NCBI RefSeq assembly: GCF_002250705.1
Contig: NZ_NMVP01000011.1
Span: 1 to 63,921 of the forward strand
Origin: Enemella evansiae
GTDB lineage: Bacteria > Actinomycetota > Actinomycetes > Propionibacteriales > Propionibacteriaceae
DNA: 63,921 bases
Direction of reading: 5' to 3'
Part shown: piece by piece, positions 18,773-26,855 of the stretch
Numbering within the stretch: the first letter of the stretch is position 1
Layout: each line of letters starts with the position of its first letter
Translations under genes and position numbers: made by a program
Notes under the pieces: generated by a model
The model's database searches: none
Seen by the model: only the letters and a program-made list of their open reading frames with translations
What the model was told of the DNA's origin: nothing

Positions 18773-19025
18773 CACCACCTCCTTCCTTCCTCGTGATGTA
18801 AAGCACCCAATAGATTGCGTACTCGCGCGCGCAGACGCCATCATAGAAGCGTCCAGAGGATTCGAGATTCAGCCGAGCGTTCTCGCACGAACCGAACGTG
18901 CCATACATCGCGTAGTGGATCCTGGTGTCGGCCTGTGCCGGCGTGGCCACGAGGCCGATCGAGCCGATCGCGAGCGAAATCACGAGTGCGATCCGAAGCA
19001 ACACTTTGGGGAATGAGATGCGCAC
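18747..19025 (-). CDS. small secreted hypothetical protein with two cysteines
   Basis: This 92-residue frame has a clear Sec signal peptide (residues 1-32, ending TPAQA). The mature domain is about 45 residues and contains two cysteines, in FGSCENARL and YDGVCAREY. A Gly-rich end (GGGGGGVGSWG) follows. AGGAGGGG precedes the GTG start at the right distance. The mature domain vaguely recalls small actinobacterial secreted proteins, but I cannot name a family. The following gene overlaps its 3' end. Confidence 0.65.
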   Translation of the reverse strand: MRISFPKVLLRIALVISLAIGSIGLVATPAQADTRIHYAMYGTFGSCENARLNLESSGRFYDGVCAREYAIYWVLYITRKEGGGGGGVGSWG

Positions 19026-19164
19026 GGGCCCCTCCTGGGGTGAGTTGGATCTGGAACCTTCATGAGGAAAGTCTCATACAGGCTTCGCAGGCACAAGGGC
19101 AATTTGGGAGTGGTCCCTCGAAACCGGTAGGAATGAGTACCACGGACGATGAGGGGGACGCCCA

Positions 19165-21087
19165 GTGCAAGCGACACGACGGCCACGAATCTCCAGGCTG
19201 CCGGCCGCGGCGCTGATGCTCTTGCTCGGCGCCCTGCTCGTCCTCGCCCCGGGTGCGCCCCAGCTGGCACCACTGGCCCATGCCGCGCCCGGGGATTCGA
19301 TCTCCGAGTTCGACATCAGCTACACCGTCAACACCGACGGCTCGGTGAGCGCGACCGAGACGATCACCTACAACTTCGCCGGCTCCAACCGGCACGGCAT
19401 CTACCGCCAACTCGTCTCCCGGGAGCCCTACGGCAATGACGAGCAGGACGCCGTCTACGACTATTCCGACATCCGGGTGAGCAGCCCCACCGGTGCGAGC
19501 GCGAACTACACGACCTCCACCATGGGTGAGGGCAGCCGGAACGAGAAGCTGCAGCTGCAGATCGGCTCGCAGAACCAGACCGTCGACTCCACCGAGACCT
19601 ATGTGATCAACTACAAGGTCACCGGGGCGATGCGCACCTCGGGCGACTACGACGAGTTCTACTGGGACGCCACCGGCTTCGACTGGGACGCGACGATCGA
19701 CAACGCCACTGTCAAAGTCGAGGTGCCCGGCGGCGCCCAGGAGGTCTCCTGCTTCACCGGCCCGCCCGGTCGGAACCAGACCACCGAGTGCACCAGCAAG
19801 ACCATCACCGATCAGGTCGCCGAGTTCAGCCAGAGCGACATCGCCGACGGGTCCGGGCTGACCGTCGGGGTGAAGATCACCCCGGGTCTGGTCGCGAACC
19901 CGAATCCGATCCTGGTGCAGAACGCCGACCAGGCGGCCCAGGACAAGCAGACCCGCAACACCATCATCGGCGCGGGCGCCGCGGGGTTGAGCGCGATCTT
20001 CGCCCCGCTGCTCGGCTGGCTCTACTGGCGCCGCCGCGGCCGTGACGAGCGCTTCGTCGGCGTACCCCCGGGGACCATTCCGCCGGCCGGCAGCAACGCG
20101 CCGGTCGCCCTGCAGCAGGGCAAGGTCACCATTCCGGTGGCGTTCTCACCGCCCCGCATCCCTGTCGGGGAGGCCGGCATGGTCAAGGACGGCGTCGTCG
20201 ACATCGCCGACACCACCGCCACCCTGATCGACCTGGCCACCCGCGGTGCGCTCACGCTGTCCCCGGAAGGGGAGTCCAGCAAGGTCTATGTGGCCACCCT
20301 GCGCGATCCGTCGGTGGCCACCGCCCCGCACGAGGTGGCGATGCTGAACGAACTCTTCGAGGGGCGCCCGCCCGGTGCGGTGGCCTCCCTCGGTGACCGC
20401 GGCACCCTGACCGACGCGCACGACGCGACCACCCGCGAGCTGCGCAAACAGGTGCGTGCCCAGGGCTGGTTCACCCAGATGCCCAAGAACATCGCGGTCG
20501 GCAAGAAGAGCCGCGTACCCGGCGGGCTGTTCGGGATCCTGATCATGGCCTGGGTGGTGATGGGCAACGCCGTCGTCTGGAGCGTGATCGGCGGGATCTG
20601 GCCGTTGCTGCTTGCGGTGATCCCGATCGTCATCACCATGCTCGTGGTGCGCCGGAAGCTGCGCCGCGGTCAGCGCACCGCCGTCGGCCGGGCGGTGACC
20701 GATCAGGTCGAGGGCTTCCGGATCTATCTGGCCACCGCCGAGGCGGACCAGCTGAAGTTCGAGGAGGGCGAGGACATCTTCTCCAAGTACCTCCCGTGGG
20801 CGATCATCTTCGGCCTCACCGAACGCTGGGCCAAGCTCTGCGGCGAGCTGATCGCCGCCGGCCGGATCCCGAACGTCGCGCCGGGCTGGTACTACGGCGA
20901 CTTCACCACCTTCAACATCCTCGCGCTGAACAGCACCCTGTCCACCGCGGCCACCCCGATGCCGGCACCGTCCGCCGGCGGGGGCAGCGGCTGGAGCTCG
21001 GGCGCCGGCTTCGGCGGCGGGTCGTCCTTCGGCGGCGGCGGATTCTCCGGCGGTGGCGGGGGCGGAGGCGGCGGCGGCAGCTGGTGA
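19165..21087 (+). CDS. DUF2207 membrane protein with Gly-rich C-terminus
   Basis: This 640-residue protein has a signal peptide (residues 1-38) and an extracellular DUF2207 domain starting ISEFDISYTVNTDGSVSATE. The N-terminal domain continues with NRHGIYRQLVSREPYG. A membrane helix lies near 270-290, and a cytoplasmic domain with a helix pair near 450-495 follows. The tail is the typical Gly/Ser-rich run of the family (about 605-640). The function of DUF2207 proteins is unknown. The GTG at 19165 follows GAGGGGGA. It faces a monooxygenase gene with only ten bases between the stops. Confidence 0.88.
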   Translation: MQATRRPRISRLPAAALMLLLGALLVLAPGAPQLAPLAHAAPGDSISEFDISYTVNTDGSVSATETITYNFAGSNRHGIYRQLVSREPYGNDEQDAVYDYSDIRVSSPTGASANYTTSTMGEGSRNEKLQLQIGSQNQTVDSTETYVINYKVTGAMRTSGDYDEFYWDATGFDWDATIDNATVKVEVPGGAQEVSCFTGPPGRNQTTECTSKTITDQVAEFSQSDIADGSGLTVGVKITPGLVANPNPILVQNADQAAQDKQTRNTIIGAGAAGLSAIFAPLLGWLYWRRRGRDERFVGVPPGTIPPAGSNAPVALQQGKVTIPVAFSPPRIPVGEAGMVKDGVVDIADTTATLIDLATRGALTLSPEGESSKVYVATLRDPSVATAPHEVAMLNELFEGRPPGAVASLGDRGTLTDAHDATTRELRKQVRAQGWFTQMPKNIAVGKKSRVPGGLFGILIMAWVVMGNAVVWSVIGGIWPLLLAVIPIVITMLVVRRKLRRGQRTAVGRAVTDQVEGFRIYLATAEADQLKFEEGEDIFSKYLPWAIIFGLTERWAKLCGELIAAGRIPNVAPGWYYGDFTTFNILALNSTLSTAATPMPAPSAGGGSGWSSGAGFGGGSSFGGGGFSGGGGGGGGGGSW

Positions 21088-21097
21088 CGCCGACCGA

Positions 21098-22705
21098 TCA
21101 GCGGGCCGCGGACGCTGCCGACACCGGTACGCCGAGCTGCTCGCGTACCCCGGCCAGCATCGCCTCCAACTCCTCGAGCGTGCTCGCGGTGCCGTAGACG
21201 TAGTAGTCCGGTCGCACCAGCACCGCTGTCGCGCCGAGCCGGGCGAACCACTGGCTGTAGGTGGCGTCGATGTCGATCACGGTGCGCGGGGAGTCGATCT
21301 GGGCCTGGGTGACGTGGAAGGCATGCGCCCGCAGGTCCTCGAGTACGCCGCGGCTCGCGGCCCCCAACTCATCGAGCAGTTCGGGTCGACGCACGAACAG
21401 GGTCCATCCGGTACCGATCAGATCATCGGCCATCCCGGTCCGGCCGTCGCGGATGATCCGGCCCTGCACACCCAGCTGGCCGACCTCGGGCGTACTCGGA
21501 TCCGGTTGCAGGAAACCGTCCGTCAGCCACGGGAAGGGTTCCGGGGGCGGGGCCTCGCCGCTGAGCAGGAACCGATCCCGTTCCTCGGCCTCCTGCTCGT
21601 CGGTGACGCAGATGACCTTGCCGAGCTCCACCGAGATGTCGATGATCTTGCGCACGTGCGGGGAACGTTCGCTGGTGTAACCGTCCAGCAGCTCATCGCC
21701 GGCGACGCCCCGCAGGATCAGGTCGAGCCGCCAGGCGAGGGCGGTCGCGTCGCGGATGCCGGAACACATCCCCTGGCCCATGAAGGGCGGCATCAGGTGG
21801 GCGGCGTCGCCGATCAGCAGCACCCGATCCTTGCGGAAACTCCGCGCCAGCAGGGATCGGAAGGTGTAGACGGTCCTGCGGATGATGTCGAAGCGGTCCG
21901 GGCCGACGTCCCACTTCGCCAGCAGTTCGAAGACCTTCTCCTCGGTCGCCATCTCCTCGGGTTTCTCGTCGTCACGCAGCTTGAACTCCCAGCGCAGATG
22001 GTTGCGGCCGAGCCAGCGGAACATCGAGGTCGGCCGGGCCGGGTCGCAGACCTGGGCGCCACCCTGGGGCATGTCGACGAACACGTCGGGGTCGTGCGGC
22101 CTGATGTCGGTGACCAGCCAGTCATGTTCGAAGCCGAGGTCGTCCATCTCGATGCCGACCGTGCGGCGGGTGAACGATCCCGCCCCGTCCGCGCCGATCA
22201 GATACTTCGCGGTGACCACCCGTTCCGGGCCGGCCGCCTGCCAGCTGCCGTCGATCCGCCGGTTCTCGCGGACGTGCACCTCGACGTGGTCGGGATGCTG
22301 CACGATCGCGGTCGCCTCCCAGCCGCGGTGCAGGTCGTAACCGCCGATCCTGCCCATCGCCTCGCAGAGCGCGTCCTCCATGTGTGGTTGGTAGATCAGA
22401 TAGTCCGATTTCCAGCCCGAGGGTGTCGGCGCGTTCCAGTCCAGATGGATCAGCACCTGGCCGTGCTTGTTGAGCATGTCGTAGTCAGGGATCGGGATGG
22501 CGAACTTCTCGAACTCATGGGCTGCTCCGACGCCCTGGAAGATCCGCATGATCTCGTGGTCGATGTGTCCCGCGCGCGGCAGCGGATACTGCTCGGGCGA
22601 GCGTTCGAAGATGCCCACCGAGTGGTCGTTCTGGGCGAGCAGGGCGGTGCTGATGTGTCCGACCGGACCGAAGCCGATCTGGATGACGTCGTAATCGGTG
22701 GTCAT
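21098..22705 (-). CDS. FAD-dependent aromatic monooxygenase (MhpA-like)
   Basis: This 535-residue protein belongs to the class A flavoprotein hydroxylases (PF01494). It has the FAD dinucleotide motif IGFGPVGH at residues 10-17 and the central DGAGSFTRR, close to the family's DG motif. The second FAD motif is LLIGDAAHLMPPFMGQGM at about residues 296-313. The C-terminal thioredoxin-like domain has ATAVLVRPDYYV. The closest wording is to 3-(3-hydroxyphenyl)propionate hydroxylase, but no ring-cleavage partner is adjacent, so the substrate is uncertain. The ATG at 22705 follows GGAG; a start at 22723 is possible. A palindrome sits just upstream. Confidence 0.88.
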   Translation of the reverse strand: MTTDYDVIQIGFGPVGHISTALLAQNDHSVGIFERSPEQYPLPRAGHIDHEIMRIFQGVGAAHEFEKFAIPIPDYDMLNKHGQVLIHLDWNAPTPSGWKSDYLIYQPHMEDALCEAMGRIGGYDLHRGWEATAIVQHPDHVEVHVRENRRIDGSWQAAGPERVVTAKYLIGADGAGSFTRRTVGIEMDDLGFEHDWLVTDIRPHDPDVFVDMPQGGAQVCDPARPTSMFRWLGRNHLRWEFKLRDDEKPEEMATEEKVFELLAKWDVGPDRFDIIRRTVYTFRSLLARSFRKDRVLLIGDAAHLMPPFMGQGMCSGIRDATALAWRLDLILRGVAGDELLDGYTSERSPHVRKIIDISVELGKVICVTDEQEAEERDRFLLSGEAPPPEPFPWLTDGFLQPDPSTPEVGQLGVQGRIIRDGRTGMADDLIGTGWTLFVRRPELLDELGAASRGVLEDLRAHAFHVTQAQIDSPRTVIDIDATYSQWFARLGATAVLVRPDYYVYGTASTLEELEAMLAGVREQLGVPVSAASAAR

Positions 22706-22718
22706 GGTGCTCCGTTCT

Positions 22719-22740
22719 GACATCACGCCGGTGTGATGTC
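22719..22740. promoter_or_regulatory. inverted repeat, probable operator of the monooxygenase gene
   Basis: GACATCAC (22719-22726) and GTGATGTC (22733-22740) are perfect 8-base inverted arms with a 6-base spacer. The element begins 14 bases upstream of the monooxygenase ATG. This spacing and size suit a dimeric repressor (TetR, MarR or IclR type). The regulator gene is not in the immediate vicinity. Confidence 0.55.
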
Positions 22741-22801
22741 TTCACTGAAGCAGACGACATTCGCAACTGCAATAGATATTCGAAAGTTCACAGGCGAAGA
22801 A

Positions 22802-22836
22802 GCGCCGGCCCGACCCGCAATGGGCCGAACCGGCGC
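22802..22836 (-). terminator. terminator of the FKBP gene
   Basis: GCGCCGG (22802-22808) and CCGGCGC (22830-22836) pair, and the stem extends inward with mismatches. Read on the minus strand it lies 38 bases past the FKBP stop and is followed by TTCTTC. Confidence 0.6.
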
Positions 22837-22873
22837 GTTTCGGGCGTACGCCCAGGTGTGGCGGGCGGTCGGG

Positions 22874-23248
22874 TCAGTTCACCCCGACCAGATCGCAGAT
22901 GAAGATCAGCGTCTCGCCGGGCTTGATCACGCCACCGGCGCCGCGGTCGCCGTAGGCCTGGTCCGGCGGGATGACCAGCTGGCGGCGGCCGCCGACCTTC
23001 ATCCCCTGGATGCCCTGGTCCCAACCGGAGATCACCCGGCCACCGCCGAGCGGGAAGCTGAGCGGGGCACCGCGGTTCCAGGACGAGTCGAACTCCTCAC
23101 CGGTGGAGTAGGCGACGCCGACGTAGTGCACGTGCACCGTGTCGCCGGCCTTCGCCTCGGCGCCGTCACCCTCGCTGAGGTCGGTGATCTGCAGGTCCGC
23201 GGGCGGCGGGCCGTCGGGAAAATCCACTTCGGGCTTCTCATTGGTCAT
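22874..23248 (-). CDS. FKBP-type peptidyl-prolyl cis-trans isomerase
   Basis: This 124-residue single-domain FKBP is without a signal peptide, so it acts in the cytoplasm as a proline isomerase and folding helper. Family blocks include GDTVHVHYVGVAYSTGEEFDSSW near residues 36-58 (split here by the turn at VAYST). The blocks GGGRVISGWDQGIQGMKVGG and LVIPPDQAYGDRGAGG follow. The end LIFICDLVGVN is the normal last strand. It has its own terminator and is not obviously in an operon. Confidence 0.95.
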   Translation of the reverse strand: MTNEKPEVDFPDGPPPADLQITDLSEGDGAEAKAGDTVHVHYVGVAYSTGEEFDSSWNRGAPLSFPLGGGRVISGWDQGIQGMKVGGRRQLVIPPDQAYGDRGAGGVIKPGETLIFICDLVGVN

Positions 23249-23349
23249 GGCTCGAGCCTAGCGATCCGACCGAGGTCGCGGAGGTGTCAGGGGCGCGCCC
23301 GGGGGATGACCCATACCGTGGTGGGTAATTGCGACAGAGACTGGTACCC

Positions 23350-24054
23350 ATGAGCACCGAGTTCCCGCAGTACCGCGACTACACGCCGACCGGCAGCAGC
23401 CTCTCCAACAGCGCCCCCAACCCCGGTGTCGGCAGCAGCTATGCCAACCCGACGGTGCCCGGGCTCGGGCTGATGGTCACCCCGGCGGAGCGGGAGCGGG
23501 CGCAGGGCTTCCTGGCCGAGGCGTACGCCGACGGCCGGCTCACCGAACCCGAGTTCGACCAGCGGCTGGAGCAGGTGCTCACCGCCACCACCCGCCGCGA
23601 CCTGAACGCCGCCTTCTACGGCCTGGTCCAGGTGCCCTCGGCCACCTCGGCGCTCGGCCTGCACCCGGCGTACCGGCCGACCCTGGTCAACCAGGGCGCC
23701 GACGGCCGCACCGGCCGGGCGGCGGCGGCGATCGCACACTTCTCGGTGTTCTTCGCGTGGATCTTCGGGCCGCTGTTCATGTACGCGATCTCCAGCAAGC
23801 GGTCGTACGCCCGGCAGCAGGCCGCGAAGGCGTTCAACTACCAGACCATCGCCTCGATCGGCTTCGTCGGCGCGATCGGTGTCAACAGCTTCCTCGGCGA
23901 GCGGCTCGACTGGATGGTCGGGATGCTCTGGGTGGCCTGGCTGGTGATCACCCTGATCGGCGGCGTGAAGGCCGCCCATGGCGAGCAGTGGCAGAACCCG
24001 CTCACCCGGGTGATCCCGTGGAAGCCGCTCAAGGAGGAGAAGCCGCGGCCCTGA
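23350..24054 (+). CDS. DUF1707-DUF4870 type membrane protein, paralogue 1
   Basis: This 234-residue protein starts with a Ser/Pro-rich leader of about 45 residues. A DUF1707 segment (ERERAQGFLAEAYADGRL, then TEPEFDQRLEQVL) follows around residues 50-80. The C-terminal half is a DUF4870-like membrane part with helices near 130-155, 165-185 and 195-215. DUF1707 is common at the N-terminus of actinobacterial envelope proteins and its role is unknown. The next gene is a shorter paralogue with the same domain order, 92 bases downstream. No strong ribosome binding site is visible before the ATG at 23350. Confidence 0.82.
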   Translation: MSTEFPQYRDYTPTGSSLSNSAPNPGVGSSYANPTVPGLGLMVTPAERERAQGFLAEAYADGRLTEPEFDQRLEQVLTATTRRDLNAAFYGLVQVPSATSALGLHPAYRPTLVNQGADGRTGRAAAAIAHFSVFFAWIFGPLFMYAISSKRSYARQQAAKAFNYQTIASIGFVGAIGVNSFLGERLDWMVGMLWVAWLVITLIGGVKAAHGEQWQNPLTRVIPWKPLKEEKPRP

Positions 24055-24146
24055 GCCGGTCCGGCAATGGCCCTTATCGTCGACTCAGGGCTGCCCCGGG
24101 GGTCTCACCGATGGCGCCTCGGTCGGCCCGGGCGGAGGGTGGAGGC

Positions 24147-24779
24147 ATGAGTGAACCCACCCCCGACGAGGCCCTCGGACTGGCGCTGTTCGTCACCACC
24201 GAACAACGGGAGCGCGCCGAGGGCGTGCTCGCCGAGGCGTACGCCGATGGCCGGCTCACCGAGGCCGAGTTCGACCAGCGGCTGGACCAGGTGCTGTCGG
24301 CCCGGACGCGACGCGAGCTGAACACCGCCTTCTACGGGCTGATCGAGGCGCCGACGCCGGGGCCGGTGACCCCCGAGGGGCGAGGTCGGGCCATCGCCGC
24401 GCTGACGCACCTCTCGGGCCTGGGCACCCTGGTCCTGGGGCCGGCTGCGGTCTTCGCGCTGTCCAGCAAGGGGTCGTATGTCCGGCAGGAGGCGATGAAG
24501 GCGTTCTGGTTCCAGTTGGCGGCCATCATCGCCTATCTCACCGTCGCCTGGGCCGATCTCAACCTGGTCGTTCCCGGGTGGGGTCTGCTCGGCGCGGGCG
24601 GTCGGAACATCTGGATCGAAGGCACCTTCGGTGTGCTCTGGGTGGTGCTCACCTGGACCGGAGCCATCAACGCGGCCACCGGCAACCGGTGGCGGGAGAA
24701 CCTGCAGCGCGCGGTCACCGCGACCCGCCAGGCGGTGGATCCGGAGACCCGGATGCAGCCGAAAACCAGCGGCGGCTGA
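24147..24779 (+). CDS. DUF1707-DUF4870 type membrane protein, paralogue 2
   Basis: This 210-residue protein repeats the architecture of its upstream neighbour. It has the DUF1707 block ERAEGVLAEAYADGRL followed by TEAEFDQRLDQVL, then three membrane helices including FGVLWVVLTWTGAINAATG. The conserved words EAYADGRLTE and FYGL occur in both, so the pair arose by tandem duplication. The long N-terminal leader of paralogue 1 is missing. GGAGGGTGGAGG precedes the ATG at 24147. The gene ends 58 bases before tmRNA. Confidence 0.82.
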   Translation: MSEPTPDEALGLALFVTTEQRERAEGVLAEAYADGRLTEAEFDQRLDQVLSARTRRELNTAFYGLIEAPTPGPVTPEGRGRAIAALTHLSGLGTLVLGPAAVFALSSKGSYVRQEAMKAFWFQLAAIIAYLTVAWADLNLVVPGWGLLGAGGRNIWIEGTFGVLWVVLTWTGAINAATGNRWRENLQRAVTATRQAVDPETRMQPKTSGG

Positions 24780-24793
24780 TCGACCCGGTCGTG

Positions 24794-24799
24794 TAGACT
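24794..24799 (+). promoter_or_regulatory. probable -10 element of ssrA
   Basis: TAGACT at 24794-24799 has a spacing to the mature tmRNA 5' end (24838) that leaves a short processed leader. The -35 region would fall at the end of the upstream gene and is weak. Confidence 0.4.
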
Positions 24800-24837
24800 G
24801 GGACGTCCGGTCCTCAGGGACCGGGGACAACTCAACA

Positions 24838-25203
24838 GGGGGTGATCGGTTTCGACTTGGGGCGATAGTTCCAGGAGAAGCGGGCCGAGGATCCACGGTT
24901 ATCTCGTTAACGCTCCGTGGAAACCAATAAGTGCCGATAACAAGCGCACTGACTTCGCTCTCGCTGCCTGAGCAGTGATCGAAGGGTCAGCCCGGACTAG
25001 CCTTCGGTCCGGTTCCTGGCCTCATTGAGAAGGCTTGCTCTGCTGACCTTGTTCTGGGGTCAGTAGGGGACTTTCACAGAACTGGGCTCGGCTGCAACCC
25101 GCCGTCAGGAGTGCAGGAGCCGAGTAGACCGCGATGACGGATGCGCCCGGAGAAGACCTGAGTTCATCCTTCGAGGACCGGGGTTCGATTCCCCGCACCT
25201 CCA
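24838..25203 (+). ncRNA. ssrA: transfer-messenger RNA (tmRNA)
   Basis: The 5' end GGGGGTGATCGGTTTCGAC and the 3' end, with GGTTCGATTCC in the T-arm and CACCTCC in the acceptor strand, are diagnostic. GGGGGTG pairs with CACCTCC over seven base pairs with one G-U. The discriminator A at 25203 is followed by CGT, so the CCA end is not encoded. The tag reading frame runs from 24933 to 24968 and encodes ADNKRTDFALAA with a TGA stop at 24969-24971, a typical actinobacterial tag ending in ALAA for ClpXP. It works with SmpB, encoded 6.6 kb upstream. Confidence 0.98.
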
Positions 25204-25227
25204 CGTTCACCCTGCTTGAGTACGCGA

Positions 25228-25250
25228 GGGCCCGCCGATCCGGCGGGCCC
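25228..25250 (+). terminator. intrinsic terminator of ssrA
   Basis: GGGCCCGCCG (25228-25237) and CGGCGGGCCC (25241-25250) form a 10-bp stem with a 3-base loop, 24 bases past the tmRNA end and followed by TTCT. Confidence 0.85.
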
Positions 25251-25298
25251 TTCTGCGTGTGCCGGGAATGTGCCCCGCGGCCCGGACGTTCCACCCCC

Positions 25299-26075
25299 AT
25301 GAGCCAACCCGTGCTGTTCCTCTCCCATGGCGCCCCGCCGCTGGCCGACGACCCGAGCTGGCCGGGGGAGTTGGCCGCCTGGTCGGCGGAACTGGCGAAG
25401 CCGGAGCAGATCCTGATCGTCTCCGCGCACTGGGAGCAGGCGCCGGTGACGGTGTCGGCGAGCCGCAACCGGGTCGAGCTCACCTACGACTTCTGGGGCT
25501 TCCCGCAGCACTACTACGACGTCCGCTACGACTCGCCGCTCGCCCCGGAACTGGCCGACCGGGTCGGTGAGCTGCTGGACGGCGAGGTGCGCCACGACGA
25601 ATCGCGCGGGTTGGACCACGGGGCGTACGTGCCGCTGGTCGAGATGTATCCCGACGCCGACGTCCCGGTGCTGCAGCTGTCCATGCCGACCCTCGCCCCG
25701 CAGCAGCTGTTCGACCTCGGCACCCGGTTGGCGCCGCTGCGCGAGGAGGGCACGCTGATCATCGGCTCGGGCTTCACCACCCACAATCTGGCCTGGTTCG
25801 ATCCGAGCGCGGACGCCGACGCACCGGCGCCTGCGGTGTCGGTCGAGTTCGACCAGTGGGCTGCCGAGGCGATCGCGAAACAGGATGTCGATGCGCTGCT
25901 GGACGCCGCCCACCGCGCACCCGGTTTCGAACACGCCCACCCGCGCAGCGAGCACTGGGCGCCGCTGCTGCTCAGTCTGGGCGCCGCGAGCGCCGGTGGT
26001 GCCGGGCTGCGCGGCCGGACCACGGTGGGTGGCTTCTGGTTCGGTCTGTCGAAGCGATCCTGGCAACTCGGCTGA
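25299..26075 (+). CDS. LigB-family extradiol dioxygenase (DODA-type)
   Basis: This 258-residue protein matches the YgiD/DODA branch of class III extradiol dioxygenases, which open aromatic catechols such as DOPA using a metal ion. Conserved histidines are His10 in LSHGAPP, His44 in SAHWEQ, His107 in LDHGAYVPL and His162 in GFTTHNL. The Trp/His-containing segment HPRSEHWAPLLLSLGA near the C-terminus is also typical. The ATG at 25299 is preferred, although the frame stays open upstream into tmRNA, and no good ribosome binding site is visible. The physiological substrate is unknown. Its TGA lies inside the first copy of a 44-bp tandem repeat. Confidence 0.88.
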   Translation: MSQPVLFLSHGAPPLADDPSWPGELAAWSAELAKPEQILIVSAHWEQAPVTVSASRNRVELTYDFWGFPQHYYDVRYDSPLAPELADRVGELLDGEVRHDESRGLDHGAYVPLVEMYPDADVPVLQLSMPTLAPQQLFDLGTRLAPLREEGTLIIGSGFTTHNLAWFDPSADADAPAPAVSVEFDQWAAEAIAKQDVDALLDAAHRAPGFEHAHPRSEHWAPLLLSLGAASAGGAGLRGRTTVGGFWFGLSKRSWQLG

Positions 26076-26164
26076 GCGGAGCGAGCGCGGGGGTACGGGG
26101 GTCGTCCCCCGAGCGATTGCGAGCGGAGCGAGCGCGGGGGTACGGGGGTCGTCCCCCGAGCGAT
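26074..26164. repeat. perfect 44-bp tandem duplication
   Basis: Bases 26074-26117 and 26121-26164 are identical over 44 bases with three bases between them. Each copy contains GGGGG followed by CCCCC separated by a TCGT-centred loop, so each can form a hairpin. The first copy overlaps the stop of the dioxygenase gene. It may have acted as a terminator before duplication. Confidence 0.9.
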
Positions 26165-26211
26165 ACAGTGCGAAACGTGCAGACCTGTCCGACCCACCCG
26201 GGAGTACGCCG

Positions 26212-26766
26212 GTGAGTGCGATCCGGCCGGGTGACCTGCTGATCTCCCAGGTGACACTGCGCGACGGCGTCTTCGACAGTGCCGTGGTGCTGGTCCTCGA
26301 CGCCGACGAATCCGGCACCCTCGGCGTGGTGCTGAACCGCTACTCCGAGGTGGACCTCGACCAGGTGCTGCCGGGCTGGTCCGATCAGGTCAGCCCACCG
26401 CAGGTGCTCTTCGACGGCGGCCCGGTCTCGCCGAACGGCGCGATCTGCCTGGCCCGGTTGGCGGGCGATGAGGAGCCGCCCGGGTGGCGGCGGGTGTTCG
26501 GCGATGTCGGCCTGCTGCACCTGGACACCCCGCTGGAACTGGTCGCCGGGGCGTACCGGGATCTGCGGATCTTCGCCGGGTACGCCGGCTGGCAGGCCGG
26601 GCAGTTGGAGGGTGAGCTGCTGCGCGATGGCTGGTTCGTCGCGAAGGCCGAGATCGATGACGTCTTCGGCCCCGACCAGGAGGACCTGTGGCGTCGGGTG
26701 CTGCGCCGCCAATCCCTCGATGTGGCGATCTATTCGACCTTCCCCGAGGACCCCGAATGCAACTGA
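26212..26766 (+). CDS. YqgE/AlgH family protein (UPF0301)
   Basis: This 184-residue cytoplasmic protein has the UPF0301 blocks RPGDLLISQVTLRDGVF at the start, VVLVLDADESGTLGVVLNR, the FDGGPVSPNGAICLAR segment and FAGYAGWQAGQLEGEL. The family's biochemical role is not established, and AlgH was linked to alginate regulation only indirectly. The GTG at 26212 follows GGGAG. The upstream region includes the duplicated 44-bp hairpin element. The ESX-like cassette starts 89 bases downstream. Confidence 0.92.
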   Translation: MSAIRPGDLLISQVTLRDGVFDSAVVLVLDADESGTLGVVLNRYSEVDLDQVLPGWSDQVSPPQVLFDGGPVSPNGAICLARLAGDEEPPGWRRVFGDVGLLHLDTPLELVAGAYRDLRIFAGYAGWQAGQLEGELLRDGWFVAKAEIDDVFGPDQEDLWRRVLRRQSLDVAIYSTFPEDPECN

Positions 26767-26855
26767 CCGGAAGGATCCTCCGTCTGGGCGGCCCGCTGGG
26801 CTGCCGCTGAACCAGCAGCGTGTGAGACTGGGGTGACCGAGCGAGAAGGGCACCC

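Noticed and set aside
24838..25298. tmRNA 3' end as a phage or island attachment site
   Set aside because: No second copy of the tmRNA 3' end, no integrase gene and no phage genes are seen downstream in the window.
25134..25298. N-terminal extension of the dioxygenase into tmRNA
   Set aside because: The in-frame codons overlap the tmRNA T-arm and its terminator; the family length fits the ATG at 25299.
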